Assembly (NCBI GenBank): GCA_031422315.1
Contig: JANOQN010000068.1
Span: 1 to 64,000, forward strand
Reading direction: 5' to 3'
Length of the DNA stretch: 64,000 nt
DNA from: JANNYA01 sp031422315
GTDB lineage: Bacteria > Pseudomonadota > Gammaproteobacteria > Xanthomonadales > SZUA-5
Under the pieces are notes generated by a model. It saw only the letters and a program-made list of their open reading frames with translations. It did not search any database and had not been told where the DNA came from. How positions within the stretch are numbered: the first letter of the stretch is position 1; every line of letters begins with the position of its first letter. This document shows, one piece after another, positions 44,093 to 51,823 of this stretch. The position numbers were made by a program, and so were the translations under genes.

Positions 44093-44501
44093 ACTTCGGC
44101 GTTCCGCATTTGCGGTTTGCTTTGCAGTATTAGCAGGCGCACTGGTGGGCTATGTGGTTTGGCTCGGACTTCGCGCAGCAGACTTCCCGCTTTGGATAGC
44201 CATCAGCAGTGCGGTCGTGATCGCTTTGTTGATGTTTTCCTGGCTGTTTCGTTCGCGCCAAACTTTGCAAATTGAACCCATTTTTCGCGCCACTGGCGGC
44301 TGCTGGCTGGGCAGTAGCGCTGAGCTTGTGCAGGCCAATTCCGGTGAGCTGCCAGCACTAACCGCCTATCAAAACTACTTTGGCCTGCGTTATTTTGAAA
44401 ATGGCTCAGGGCAAACGTTATTGCTTTGGCCGGATCAACTTGATAACGAAAGCGCGCGCAAATTGCGGCTATGGGTAAAGGCGCAAATACGGGGAAAGTA
44501 G
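44064..44501 (+). CDS. ygfX: YgfX-like membrane protein
   Basis: ATG 44064 lies within sdhE (29-base overlap) and gives a 145-residue protein. Two membrane helices (about 15-32 and 38-55) are followed by a cytoplasmic domain ending TLLLWPDQLDNESARKLRLWVK, the typical YgfX C-terminus (LLxxDxLxxxxxRxLRxxL). In E. coli ygfX/ygfY (cptAB) was proposed as a toxin-antitoxin pair affecting MreB/FtsZ, although YgfY is now known as SdhE. Assignment rests on position plus the C-terminal motif. Confidence 0.78.
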   Translation: MRSEPDLRLKLRRSAFAVCFAVLAGALVGYVVWLGLRAADFPLWIAISSAVVIALLMFSWLFRSRQTLQIEPIFRATGGCWLGSSAELVQANSGELPALTAYQNYFGLRYFENGSGQTLLLWPDQLDNESARKLRLWVKAQIRGK

Positions 44502-44570
44502 CGTGTCGGCATGGGAATTTCAAATTGCTACGTTAGCTAGTTTTGCATCTGACTTCGAAGTTGCAACATC

Positions 44571-44600
44571 GTCATTCCCGAGCAGCGAACCCAGGATCCA
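44571..44600. repeat. REP-like unit of the GTCATTC family
   Basis: A single unit starts GTCATTCCCG and ends AGGATCCA, related to the elements at 20645, 21514-21653 and 56130. It lies 16 bases beyond the stop of the minus-strand gene at 44617. Confidence 0.45.
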
Positions 44601-44616
44601 AGAACCACATCCGCGA

Positions 44617-45879
44617 TCAACCTTTCGAATTAAACTGCGCCAATCGCTCGCGAAACTTTGCGGCGGCGTCAGGCGATAGCGTCTTGGCTAGCTCTTCAAG
44701 GGCCTTACTATTAATCGATAGCGCAGGTTTTGGCGCAACCACTGCTGCAGCGACTGGTTCTGGTGGCTTTGAAGCGGGGACTATCGGCGCTACAACCGGC
44801 GCTGGCTTGGCAACGACCGCTGCCGGTGCCGCCTGCGGCATTACTGGCCTTGGCGCGGGAGCGGAGGGCGCTTGAATAACAGGCGCAATAGGCTGAGCCA
44901 CGGGCTGAGTTCTGGGGGCATCGTCAAAACGTACTTTTAAACTCGCAAGATCCCGCTCAGAGCCAAATTCGCCAGAGCCGGAAAACTCCATATTCTTCTG
45001 CACGGCCTGCTCGGCGTAGCGCGAAGCCATTTTTAGCTCAGCTAAAAAATCCAGCTCACGATCACGCGCATCAACTAACGCTTGCGCAAGGGCTTTTTGC
45101 TCTTCGGCGGTGGGCTCGGGCTTTTCGAACTGCTCGGCGGCGTCGGCCATCGTGTTGGATTGCAAGCTAACTGGTGCTTCTGGCTCGGGCATAACCACTG
45201 CACGATCAAATACCTCTAAACCACGAACCCACTGTTCGCGGACGAATAAATCGTTCTCACGCAGCATAAATTCGCCCAGTCGATCAAACACATCGGGCCC
45301 CAGCACATTGGCGGGTAAGGATCGGCGCACGCTGGCAAGCTGATCAACGTTCTCAAACGCAAACGACACGTTCGGCTCGTCCACGTGCGCTGAAATCACC
45401 ACTTTGCACGCGATAACGCCGGTCGCTTGCGCGCTGGCTTGGCAAACTTGCCCGGTAGAGTTGCGTTTTTCTTCGCGAATGCCGCCAAGGTGAAAGCGCT
45501 TGAATATCTCAGACAGCGTACGAATGCGGTCATAGCTGGGTAAGTTTTGCCGGGGCGCGCGTTCGGTATCGACTCTGGATTTCCAGCTCAACGTGATCGT
45601 GTGCGAGCTCGGCATGGGCTCGGCGAGTGAGATTGTCCAATCCGGTGATGGAATCGCAAAAAATACGCCATAGCCGGTCAAATCAAAGGTTTGCTTTAGC
45701 TGCGGCCGCACGACTTTTAGGTGCGAAACCAGCTCACGCAGGTACGCTTCGAGTGCTTGAATGGCGGGCAGCGTGATTTGCTCGTAGTTCGCTCGGCGCA
45801 TTTGCACTTCCGTGCGCGCGGAGCCAGCGTCTTCACGACGCTCAAGTGCCTGTTCGGTAAGCCTTTTCAGTAAAGACAT
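44617..45879 (-). CDS. Unknown cytoplasmic protein with Pro/Ala-rich linker
   Basis: I do not recognise this 420-residue protein. Residues 1-230 look like one folded domain with a helical start (MSLLKRLTEQALERREDAG) and a beta-rich part around YGVFFAIPSPDWTISL. A helical acidic section follows (240-320), then a low-complexity Pro/Ala/Val linker (about 330-390). A short terminal helix (KALEELAKTLSPDAAAKFRERL) could be an interaction peptide. There is no signal peptide. It is a single gene, convergent with ygfX. Confidence 0.7.
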   Translation of the reverse strand: MSLLKRLTEQALERREDAGSARTEVQMRRANYEQITLPAIQALEAYLRELVSHLKVVRPQLKQTFDLTGYGVFFAIPSPDWTISLAEPMPSSHTITLSWKSRVDTERAPRQNLPSYDRIRTLSEIFKRFHLGGIREEKRNSTGQVCQASAQATGVIACKVVISAHVDEPNVSFAFENVDQLASVRRSLPANVLGPDVFDRLGEFMLRENDLFVREQWVRGLEVFDRAVVMPEPEAPVSLQSNTMADAAEQFEKPEPTAEEQKALAQALVDARDRELDFLAELKMASRYAEQAVQKNMEFSGSGEFGSERDLASLKVRFDDAPRTQPVAQPIAPVIQAPSAPAPRPVMPQAAPAAVVAKPAPVVAPIVPASKPPEPVAAAVVAPKPALSINSKALEELAKTLSPDAAAKFRERLAQFNSKG

Positions 45880-46020
45880 AGTTTCAGATGGGCCAAAGTG
45901 ATCTAGAGATCATCGCAAAGATTAAGCGCAACAGTAACAACTCAGGCAAGCTTTGTCAGGACTATTACCAGTAAATTTAAAAAGTTTCAAAATCAAATGG
46001 AAGCGGCAGGATCGGCGATG

Positions 46021-46050
46021 CAAAACGCCCAGTTTTGCTGGGCGTTTTGG
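46021..46050 (-). terminator. Hairpin terminator of the permease gene
   Basis: CAAAACGCCCAG and CTGGGCGTTTTG pair as a 12-bp stem around a TTTTG loop, ten bases after the permease stop. The U-tract on the minus strand is short (TTTT), so it is a moderate-strength intrinsic terminator. Confidence 0.7.
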
Positions 46051-46059
46051 AGAATGTTT

Positions 46060-47616
46060 TTAGTGTGACTTGGGGCTAGTGAGCCGGGAATTACGCCTGC
46101 CGTAAAAGGCGTAAATTGCAGCACCAATAGCGAAATACGACAAAAGCACGGTGATCGGTACCCAGTTACCCCGCATCAAGCTCGTCCATTTGTCCCAAAA
46201 GATCAGGCCAATAATGCCGGAGCACAAAATGATGCCGAGAATTGGTGTAAACGGGTAAAACGGCACGCGGAAAGGGCGAACCAGATCTGGCTCGGTTTTA
46301 CGCAAGTAAATGAGCGAAATACACACAATGCCAAACGCGGCAGCAGTGCCGAGTGATACCAGCGCGCCGAGCAAATCAAGTGGTAACACAGCGGCGGCGA
46401 AAGCAATCAAGATTCCTAGCAGCAGCGTACCAGCGGCTGGTGTTTGGAATTTCGGATGCACTTTGCCGAAAATGCTCGGTACTAAGCCATCTTTTGACAT
46501 CTGATAAAACACGCGAGTTTGCGCATACACCAGCGCTAACATGACCGATGAAAGGCCCATAATTGCGCCGATTTTGATCAAAAATGTCAGCAAGTTGATG
46601 GTGCCGGATTTGACAAATGGCCATGGAACCTGCGCCCAAGCGGGGTTCATGGCGTCAATCGCTACCGCAATCGGCGCGGAAACCCCCAGTTCTTTATACG
46701 GCACCACGCCTGTCAGCACGGCAGCGACTAGCATGTAGATAATCGTACAAACCACTAGCGAGCCTAAGATGCCAACCGGTAAGTCGCGCTGCGGATTTTG
46801 TGCTTCACCAGCGGCAGTGGACACCGCTTCAAAGCCCACATAGGCGAAAAAGATGATTGTGGAAGCATACGCCACGCCCATAAAGCCGAATTTGTTCCAC
46901 GGCGTGCCTGGCTCGTGCGGCGGTACGAAAGGCACCCAGTTTGCCGTGTTGATATACGAGAGGCCCACCGCGATAAAAATAACCAGCACTGAAACTTTAA
47001 GAATAACCGCGAAGTTGGTGAATTTTGCTGATGCGTTCACGCCTACCACCAGCAGCGCGGTAACTGCCAAAATGCCGAGCGCGCCGATCAAATTGAACTG
47101 CGGCAACATCTGCGCTTGCAGCACGATGGTGTCAGCAACTAGCCCTGGCTGTTCTTTAACCACAAAGCTTGCGCTGGTCAAAAACCCAGGGATCACCAGA
47201 TCAAAATCCTTCAAAATCTGAACTAAATAGCCCGTCCAGCCTGCGGCTACCGTCGATGCGGCGATGCCGTATTCAAGTAATAACAGCCAGCCCATCGCCC
47301 AGGCAAACACTTCACCCAGCGTACCGTAAGCGTAGGTGTAAGCCGCACCGGAAACCGGCATGGTGGACGCCAATTCGGCGTAGCAAAGGCCAGCAATCGC
47401 GCACACTAAACCGGCCAACACGAACGAAATCATGACCGCAGGGCCGGCGTAGTTTGCGGCGGCGTTGCCGGTCATGACGAAAATACCAGCGCCGATAATC
47501 GCGCCAATACCGAGTGCAACTAAGCTTTTTGCGGTGAGCGTGCGTTTAAGCTCGCTGTTTTTTGCATCCGCTAAAATTTGAAAAATGGGTTTTTTCTGAA
47601 AGATTTGGCTGGCCAT
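46060..47616 (-). CDS. APC-superfamily amino acid permease (cationic amino acid transporter type)
   Basis: ATG 47616 starts MASQIFQKKP; a longer frame to 47709 adds a non-conserved hydrophobic leader. The 518-residue protein has about 12-13 membrane helices with the substrate-binding GIGAIIGAGIFVMTG in helix 1, YAELASTMPVSGAAYTYAY and FFAYVGFEAVSTAAGE. These are typical of the CAT/YfnA-like group. It should import an amino acid across the inner membrane; the specific substrate is not readable. It is divergent from the Nudix gene. Confidence 0.92.
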   Translation of the reverse strand: MASQIFQKKPIFQILADAKNSELKRTLTAKSLVALGIGAIIGAGIFVMTGNAAANYAGPAVMISFVLAGLVCAIAGLCYAELASTMPVSGAAYTYAYGTLGEVFAWAMGWLLLLEYGIAASTVAAGWTGYLVQILKDFDLVIPGFLTSASFVVKEQPGLVADTIVLQAQMLPQFNLIGALGILAVTALLVVGVNASAKFTNFAVILKVSVLVIFIAVGLSYINTANWVPFVPPHEPGTPWNKFGFMGVAYASTIIFFAYVGFEAVSTAAGEAQNPQRDLPVGILGSLVVCTIIYMLVAAVLTGVVPYKELGVSAPIAVAIDAMNPAWAQVPWPFVKSGTINLLTFLIKIGAIMGLSSVMLALVYAQTRVFYQMSKDGLVPSIFGKVHPKFQTPAAGTLLLGILIAFAAAVLPLDLLGALVSLGTAAAFGIVCISLIYLRKTEPDLVRPFRVPFYPFTPILGIILCSGIIGLIFWDKWTSLMRGNWVPITVLLSYFAIGAAIYAFYGRRNSRLTSPKSH

Positions 47617-47741
47617 GAAGTGCTCAGAAAGTGACGAAGCCGGTAAGATACTCAATAAAAGTGGTGCTGGGTAAAAAAAATGACACAAAACGCAATTGAG
47701 ACGCTGCACGCGAAGTACAAACCTATTGAAGCCGTCCAGTA

Positions 47742-48290
47742 ATGCGCCCGATTCAATCCTTGCTTGGCCAATTTGCGCATCAACCTGAGCTGGTAAAGCG
47801 CTTTTTAGCTTTTGATCAGTTAGGCGAAGCCGCTTATCTGCGCACGCATATACCTGGTCATTTCACCGCATCGTGTTGGCTGGTTGACTGCACTGGCAAG
47901 CGAGTATTGCTGACGCATCATCGAAAGCTAAACCGCTGGCTACAGCTCGGCGGCCATGCCGATGGCGATACTGATTTAGTGCGCGTTGCATTGTCGGAAG
48001 CGCGGGAAGAATCCGGGCTTAGCGATTTATTGATTACGCCGCAGATTTTCGATTTAGACGTCCACGAAATTCCCGCACGCGCATCAGACCCCGCGCATTT
48101 GCACTGGGATGTGCGCTTTGTCGTGCGCGCCATGGGCAGCTTGGATTTTGTAACGAGCGCGGAATCGATTGCGCTAGCTTGGCGAAACATAAGTGAAGTA
48201 GCTAACGATGCGGCTGGGCTTTATGATGACTCGGTGCGGAGGATGGCGCTGAGGTGGATTGATTTACCAACTCGGCTTGCGTCGCAGTAG
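47742..48290 (+). CDS. Nudix hydrolase
   Basis: The 182-residue protein has a Nudix box GGHADGDTDLVRVALSEARE followed by ESGL near residues 66-90. It keeps the REUXEE glutamates (SEAREE), but serine replaces the conserved arginine and aspartate replaces the first glutamate. Some Nudix groups show GGHADGD, so it may still be active on a nucleoside diphosphate derivative. The next gene, a histidine kinase, begins 29 bases after its stop. Confidence 0.85.
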   Translation: MRPIQSLLGQFAHQPELVKRFLAFDQLGEAAYLRTHIPGHFTASCWLVDCTGKRVLLTHHRKLNRWLQLGGHADGDTDLVRVALSEAREESGLSDLLITPQIFDLDVHEIPARASDPAHLHWDVRFVVRAMGSLDFVTSAESIALAWRNISEVANDAAGLYDDSVRRMALRWIDLPTRLASQ

Positions 48291-48319
48291 CCTAATATGG
48301 AATCAAATCGCATCCAACT

Positions 48320-50080
48320 ATGAAACCCTGGATCCGCGCGCTGTTAGCAAGCTCACTGCTTTTTGTAGCGGCTGCGCTGTGGCTGCTTGCTAGCGCATTT
48401 CCGAGCACCTGGAAGCTGATTCGCGCTGAAATGTTTTTGCAGGATGCGACGCTTATTGAGGCGCAAACTAGCTCGGTTTGGCAAGTGCTTAATCAGCAAA
48501 GCTTGGCAAAGCAGCGGGGCGTGTATTGGCTGCGCTTTAGTTTGCAAGCGCCGTTGAATGCAGCGCCGCTGGATCAAACGCAGGGCCTGTGGCTGGCGCT
48601 GCGTGCGGCAAGTGAAGTTTATCTAGATGGGCAATTGCTGGGCCGCAATGGCGTAGTTGGCAGAACGAAAGCCGTTGAGGTGCCCGGCAGGGTCGATTGG
48701 CAGGTAGCATTGCCCAATCTTCGCCGCATCGACTCGGGCAAGCCTGCGAAAATCGAGCTGCTGATTCGCGCGTCTAGCCAGCGGATGTCCGTCACTTTTT
48801 CCTCTGCCGATGCCTTTGCCATTGTCGGAAACTATGCCGACCTGTATGCCTTTCGCACCACGCGCTGGCTGGTTGCTGCGCTCGCTTACGGTGCAATTTT
48901 GGTCGCGTGTCTTTACTTTGTTGCAATTCGCCCACCCATCAGAGTTTCGGCCGGCAATGTGGCAAAAACCAGCGACTACAGCGGCGTTTGTTTACTGCTA
49001 CTCGGTGCGGTTGGTTTGCTACTGCCTGGCGTAGAAGCTTGGCGATTTTTGTGGGGCTATAGCTATCCGTGGCACGGCACGCGATTGCTGTTACTACAGC
49101 TATTGCACACTATCGCTGCGTTGCTGCTGCCGATCTATTTGGCGCTGCGTTTTAGAGTCAACCCGCACCGAGCTTGGATTTTGTGCGGGCTTTTAGGCGT
49201 TGGTTTGCTGTTTTTACTGGTTGAAGGAACTGATCCACGCATGTGGCTGTTACAGGCATCGGGCTTGTTGGCAAGCGTTGCGATCATGCTGCGCGCGCCG
49301 CGTGATGCTGATTGGCTGACCATTCTCGTTTTGCTCATCAGCATGCTTGTGCTCGCGGTTCTAACGCTAGGCGATTATCTAGACGGCGTGTATTTTATCG
49401 CCCTCGCTGTGCTCATGGTTAGCTTGCTATTGGCGCACACGCGCGAGTTACTGGCCGCCTCGGGGCGCGCGGCTCAGCTTGAAGTTGAGCGCTCTAAATT
49501 GCGCGCCGAATTGCTCAAACGCGGCATACAGCCGCACTGGTTGCTAAATACCCTAACCGCTATGCAAGAGCTGATCGAACAACAGCCCGCGCACGCGAGT
49601 GCGATGGTGGAGCGATTGGCGGACGAGTTTAAGAACTTGCATCGATTGAGTGAGTGCACGTCCATTGCGCTGGCCGATGAACTCACGCTTTGTCAGGGTC
49701 ATTTGAACCTGCGTGAGCTTGTACACGGCTTATCATTCCGATGGCGGGTGGATGGTGGCAGCGCGAATTTTGAGCTGCCGCCGGGCATGCTGCATGCGCT
49801 GATTGAAAACGCGTTTACCCATAGCGGCGCGAGCGCCTGCGCGCGGGCGGGGTTTGAACTGCAGATCATCCAAACGCAGGCGGGAACTCGGGCAAGTCAA
49901 TCTATTCGCCTGAGTAGCGCGCTGGCATCGGTAGCGCGGCGCACACACCTTGGCCAAGGCACCGGCAGCGCGTTTATTCAAGCGAGTTTGCAGGCCGCGT
50001 TTCCGAATCAATGGCAATTCAAGCAATATGCCGAAGGTGCGCGCTGGATCGCCCACATGAGCTGGCAATGCGCATTCTGA
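48320..50080 (+). CDS. LytS/YehU-type sensor histidine kinase
   Basis: The 586-residue protein begins with a signal-anchor helix. A periplasmic beta-rich domain (about 40-175; LWLALRAASEVYLDGQLLGRNG resembles 7TMR-DISM extracellular domains) follows, then about seven membrane helices (180-375). The C-terminal kinase has RGIQPHWLLNTL (phospho-accepting His) and the ATP-binding block ALIENAFTHSG. This is the His_kinase/LytS type that pairs with LytTR regulators. The last 13 bases overlap the next gene, which encodes such a regulator. Confidence 0.9.
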   Translation: MKPWIRALLASSLLFVAAALWLLASAFPSTWKLIRAEMFLQDATLIEAQTSSVWQVLNQQSLAKQRGVYWLRFSLQAPLNAAPLDQTQGLWLALRAASEVYLDGQLLGRNGVVGRTKAVEVPGRVDWQVALPNLRRIDSGKPAKIELLIRASSQRMSVTFSSADAFAIVGNYADLYAFRTTRWLVAALAYGAILVACLYFVAIRPPIRVSAGNVAKTSDYSGVCLLLLGAVGLLLPGVEAWRFLWGYSYPWHGTRLLLLQLLHTIAALLLPIYLALRFRVNPHRAWILCGLLGVGLLFLLVEGTDPRMWLLQASGLLASVAIMLRAPRDADWLTILVLLISMLVLAVLTLGDYLDGVYFIALAVLMVSLLLAHTRELLAASGRAAQLEVERSKLRAELLKRGIQPHWLLNTLTAMQELIEQQPAHASAMVERLADEFKNLHRLSECTSIALADELTLCQGHLNLRELVHGLSFRWRVDGGSANFELPPGMLHALIENAFTHSGASACARAGFELQIIQTQAGTRASQSIRLSSALASVARRTHLGQGTGSAFIQASLQAAFPNQWQFKQYAEGARWIAHMSWQCAF

Positions 50081-50763
50081 TTGTTGAAGATGAAGTATTG
50101 GTGCGTCAGCGCTTATTGCGATTGGCGAGCGAAATCGCTGGCCAGCGCGCACGTTTTGATGCCGTTGGCACGCTGGAAGATGCTGATGAAAGACTCAAAA
50201 CAAAAGCCTACGATGGCCTGCTGCTGGACTTGAATCTGGAGGGTGAGGACGGCTTTTTATTGCTGCGCCGCGCGCTCGCTGGGGCGTATCACACCGTCGT
50301 GGTCAGCGCATACAGTGATCGCGCTATGGAGGCGTTTGCGCTCGGCGTCCTAGATTTCGTAGCCAAACCGTTTTCACGCGAACGTTTGAGTCTGGCGCTG
50401 GAACGCCTGCTCGGCGTCGCGCAATTCCAACCCGGCCGCGCCCGCTGGCTTGCGGTTTGGCGCGCACAAAGCACCGCGCTGGTAGCCGTCGCTGATGTGT
50501 TGTACGCCAAAGCCGCCGGTGAAAGCAGTGAGCTAATCCTGCGCGCTGGCCGCACCGAGATACATGACAAATCACTTCAGCGTTTAAGCGAGCTTTTACC
50601 GCCTGATTTTTTTCGCTGCCACCGCAGCTTTCTAGTCAATCTAAGCGCGATTGGCGAATTCAAAGCTTTTGCTGGCAGCCGCTATGCCCTGATTTTGCAC
50701 GATGGCACTGAATTACCGGTGGGTAGATCGCAGGTGGCGAGGCTGCGGGGGTTGTTGGGGTGA
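50068..50763 (+). CDS. LytTR-family response regulator
   Basis: ATG 50068 inside the kinase gene gives MRILIVEDEVLVRQRLL at the start of a receiver domain with phospho-acceptor Asp in LLLDLNLEGEDG and the lysine in FVAKPF. Residues about 135-231 form a LytTR DNA-binding domain with FFRCHRSFLVNL and PVGRSQVARL. It is the cognate regulator of the preceding LytS-like kinase and presumably binds direct-repeat sites. No target sites are obvious here. Confidence 0.93.
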   Translation: MRILIVEDEVLVRQRLLRLASEIAGQRARFDAVGTLEDADERLKTKAYDGLLLDLNLEGEDGFLLLRRALAGAYHTVVVSAYSDRAMEAFALGVLDFVAKPFSRERLSLALERLLGVAQFQPGRARWLAVWRAQSTALVAVADVLYAKAAGESSELILRAGRTEIHDKSLQRLSELLPPDFFRCHRSFLVNLSAIGEFKAFAGSRYALILHDGTELPVGRSQVARLRGLLG

Positions 50764-50798
50764 AGGGAACTTGGGAAATGGCGCGCATGCAACCCAAC

Positions 50799-50830
50799 TA
50801 GCAATGCCCTAGCGTAGCAATGCCCTAGCG
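50799..50830. repeat. Perfect 16-bp tandem duplication
   Basis: TAGCAATGCCCTAGCG occurs twice in direct tandem (50799-50814, 50815-50830) between the LytTR gene and trmJ, which converge. Each unit has CTAGCG/TAGC symmetry. No function is evident. Confidence 0.9.
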
Positions 50831-50859
50831 AATCCGTTTTAAGAAATTGGTTTACTCCT

Positions 50860-51660
50860 TCAACGCCCCAACCGCTGCTCTGTTTCCGTCAAAATGCCGC
50901 GCATGATTTGCAATTCGCGCGAGTCGGGCTCGGCGCGTTGAAACAATCTGCGCAGCCGAGTTAGCACCTTTTCTGGCGCTTTGCTGCCGAAAAACTCGAT
51001 TTTGCTGAGCATGCGGGTGTAGTGCTCAAAAAAGTGCTCGAATTCATCCGCGCTGGCGGGTATGGCGCGTCTATCTGCCAGTGCATTGGCCGTCGAATTT
51101 GCAGTACTGACATCAATCGCCAACGCCGCGCGGCGAACTTCATAGCTGCAAATTTGCACTGCCTGCGCTAAGTTGAGCGAAGAAAATTCCGGATTGCTAG
51201 GAATTTCAATGCGCGCTTGGCAAAGGCTGAGTTCGTCGTTTTCTAGGCCGACCCGTTCGCCGCCAAAGACGAGTGCGACGTCCGCGTCGGCCGCGACGCT
51301 AAGGTTTACCGCCGCCGCAGCGGCAATATCAGGCGTTAGCGCGGGCAGCTCAATCGAACGCCTGCGCGCGCTGGTGCCGTAGACTGCGACGCAGCCCACC
51401 AGCGCCTCTGGCAGCGTTGGCACCACGTGCGCAGCGCTCAATAGATCATCAGCGCCAGCGGCCAGCGAATTGGCTTCTGCATGCGGGAATTGCATGGGCG
51501 CGACCAGCCAAAGCTGTGACAAGCCCATGTTCTTCACCGCTCGTGCAGCCGAGCCAATATTGCGGGCTAATTGTGTGCGCACCAGCACGACGCGCACTCG
51601 GTTCAGCTTTGATTGAAGGCTTGCAGCCGTTTGGGTGTTAGCGTCACTATCCAGATTCAA
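50860..51660 (-). CDS. trmJ: tRNA (cytidine/uridine-2'-O-)-methyltransferase TrmJ
   Basis: The SPOUT methyltransferase has RTQLARNIGSAARAVKNMGL near the N-terminus, the SAM-knot motif VFGGERVGLENDEL and IPSNPEFSSLNLAQAVQ, followed by a C-terminal helical extension. It 2'-O-methylates position 32 of tRNAs. A frame runs back to GTG 51729, but TTG 51660 has AAAGGA six bases upstream and gives the normal length (267 residues), so I prefer it. It is divergent from tamB. Confidence 0.92.
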   Translation of the reverse strand: MNLDSDANTQTAASLQSKLNRVRVVLVRTQLARNIGSAARAVKNMGLSQLWLVAPMQFPHAEANSLAAGADDLLSAAHVVPTLPEALVGCVAVYGTSARRRSIELPALTPDIAAAAAVNLSVAADADVALVFGGERVGLENDELSLCQARIEIPSNPEFSSLNLAQAVQICSYEVRRAALAIDVSTANSTANALADRRAIPASADEFEHFFEHYTRMLSKIEFFGSKAPEKVLTRLRRLFQRAEPDSRELQIMRGILTETEQRLGR

Positions 51661-51823
51661 GTCTGTTCCTTTATTTAGGCGATCGTTAAATGCAGAGCCA
51701 AGCGCGACTCGCGCAGTTAAAAAAATCACTCAGCCATGTGCGCAAGCTTAGCGGTAATTGCGATCAACCCTTTAGCGTCAAGGCGAGTGATCAGTTCAAA
51801 ATGTTAAACAACGCTATTTCCTC

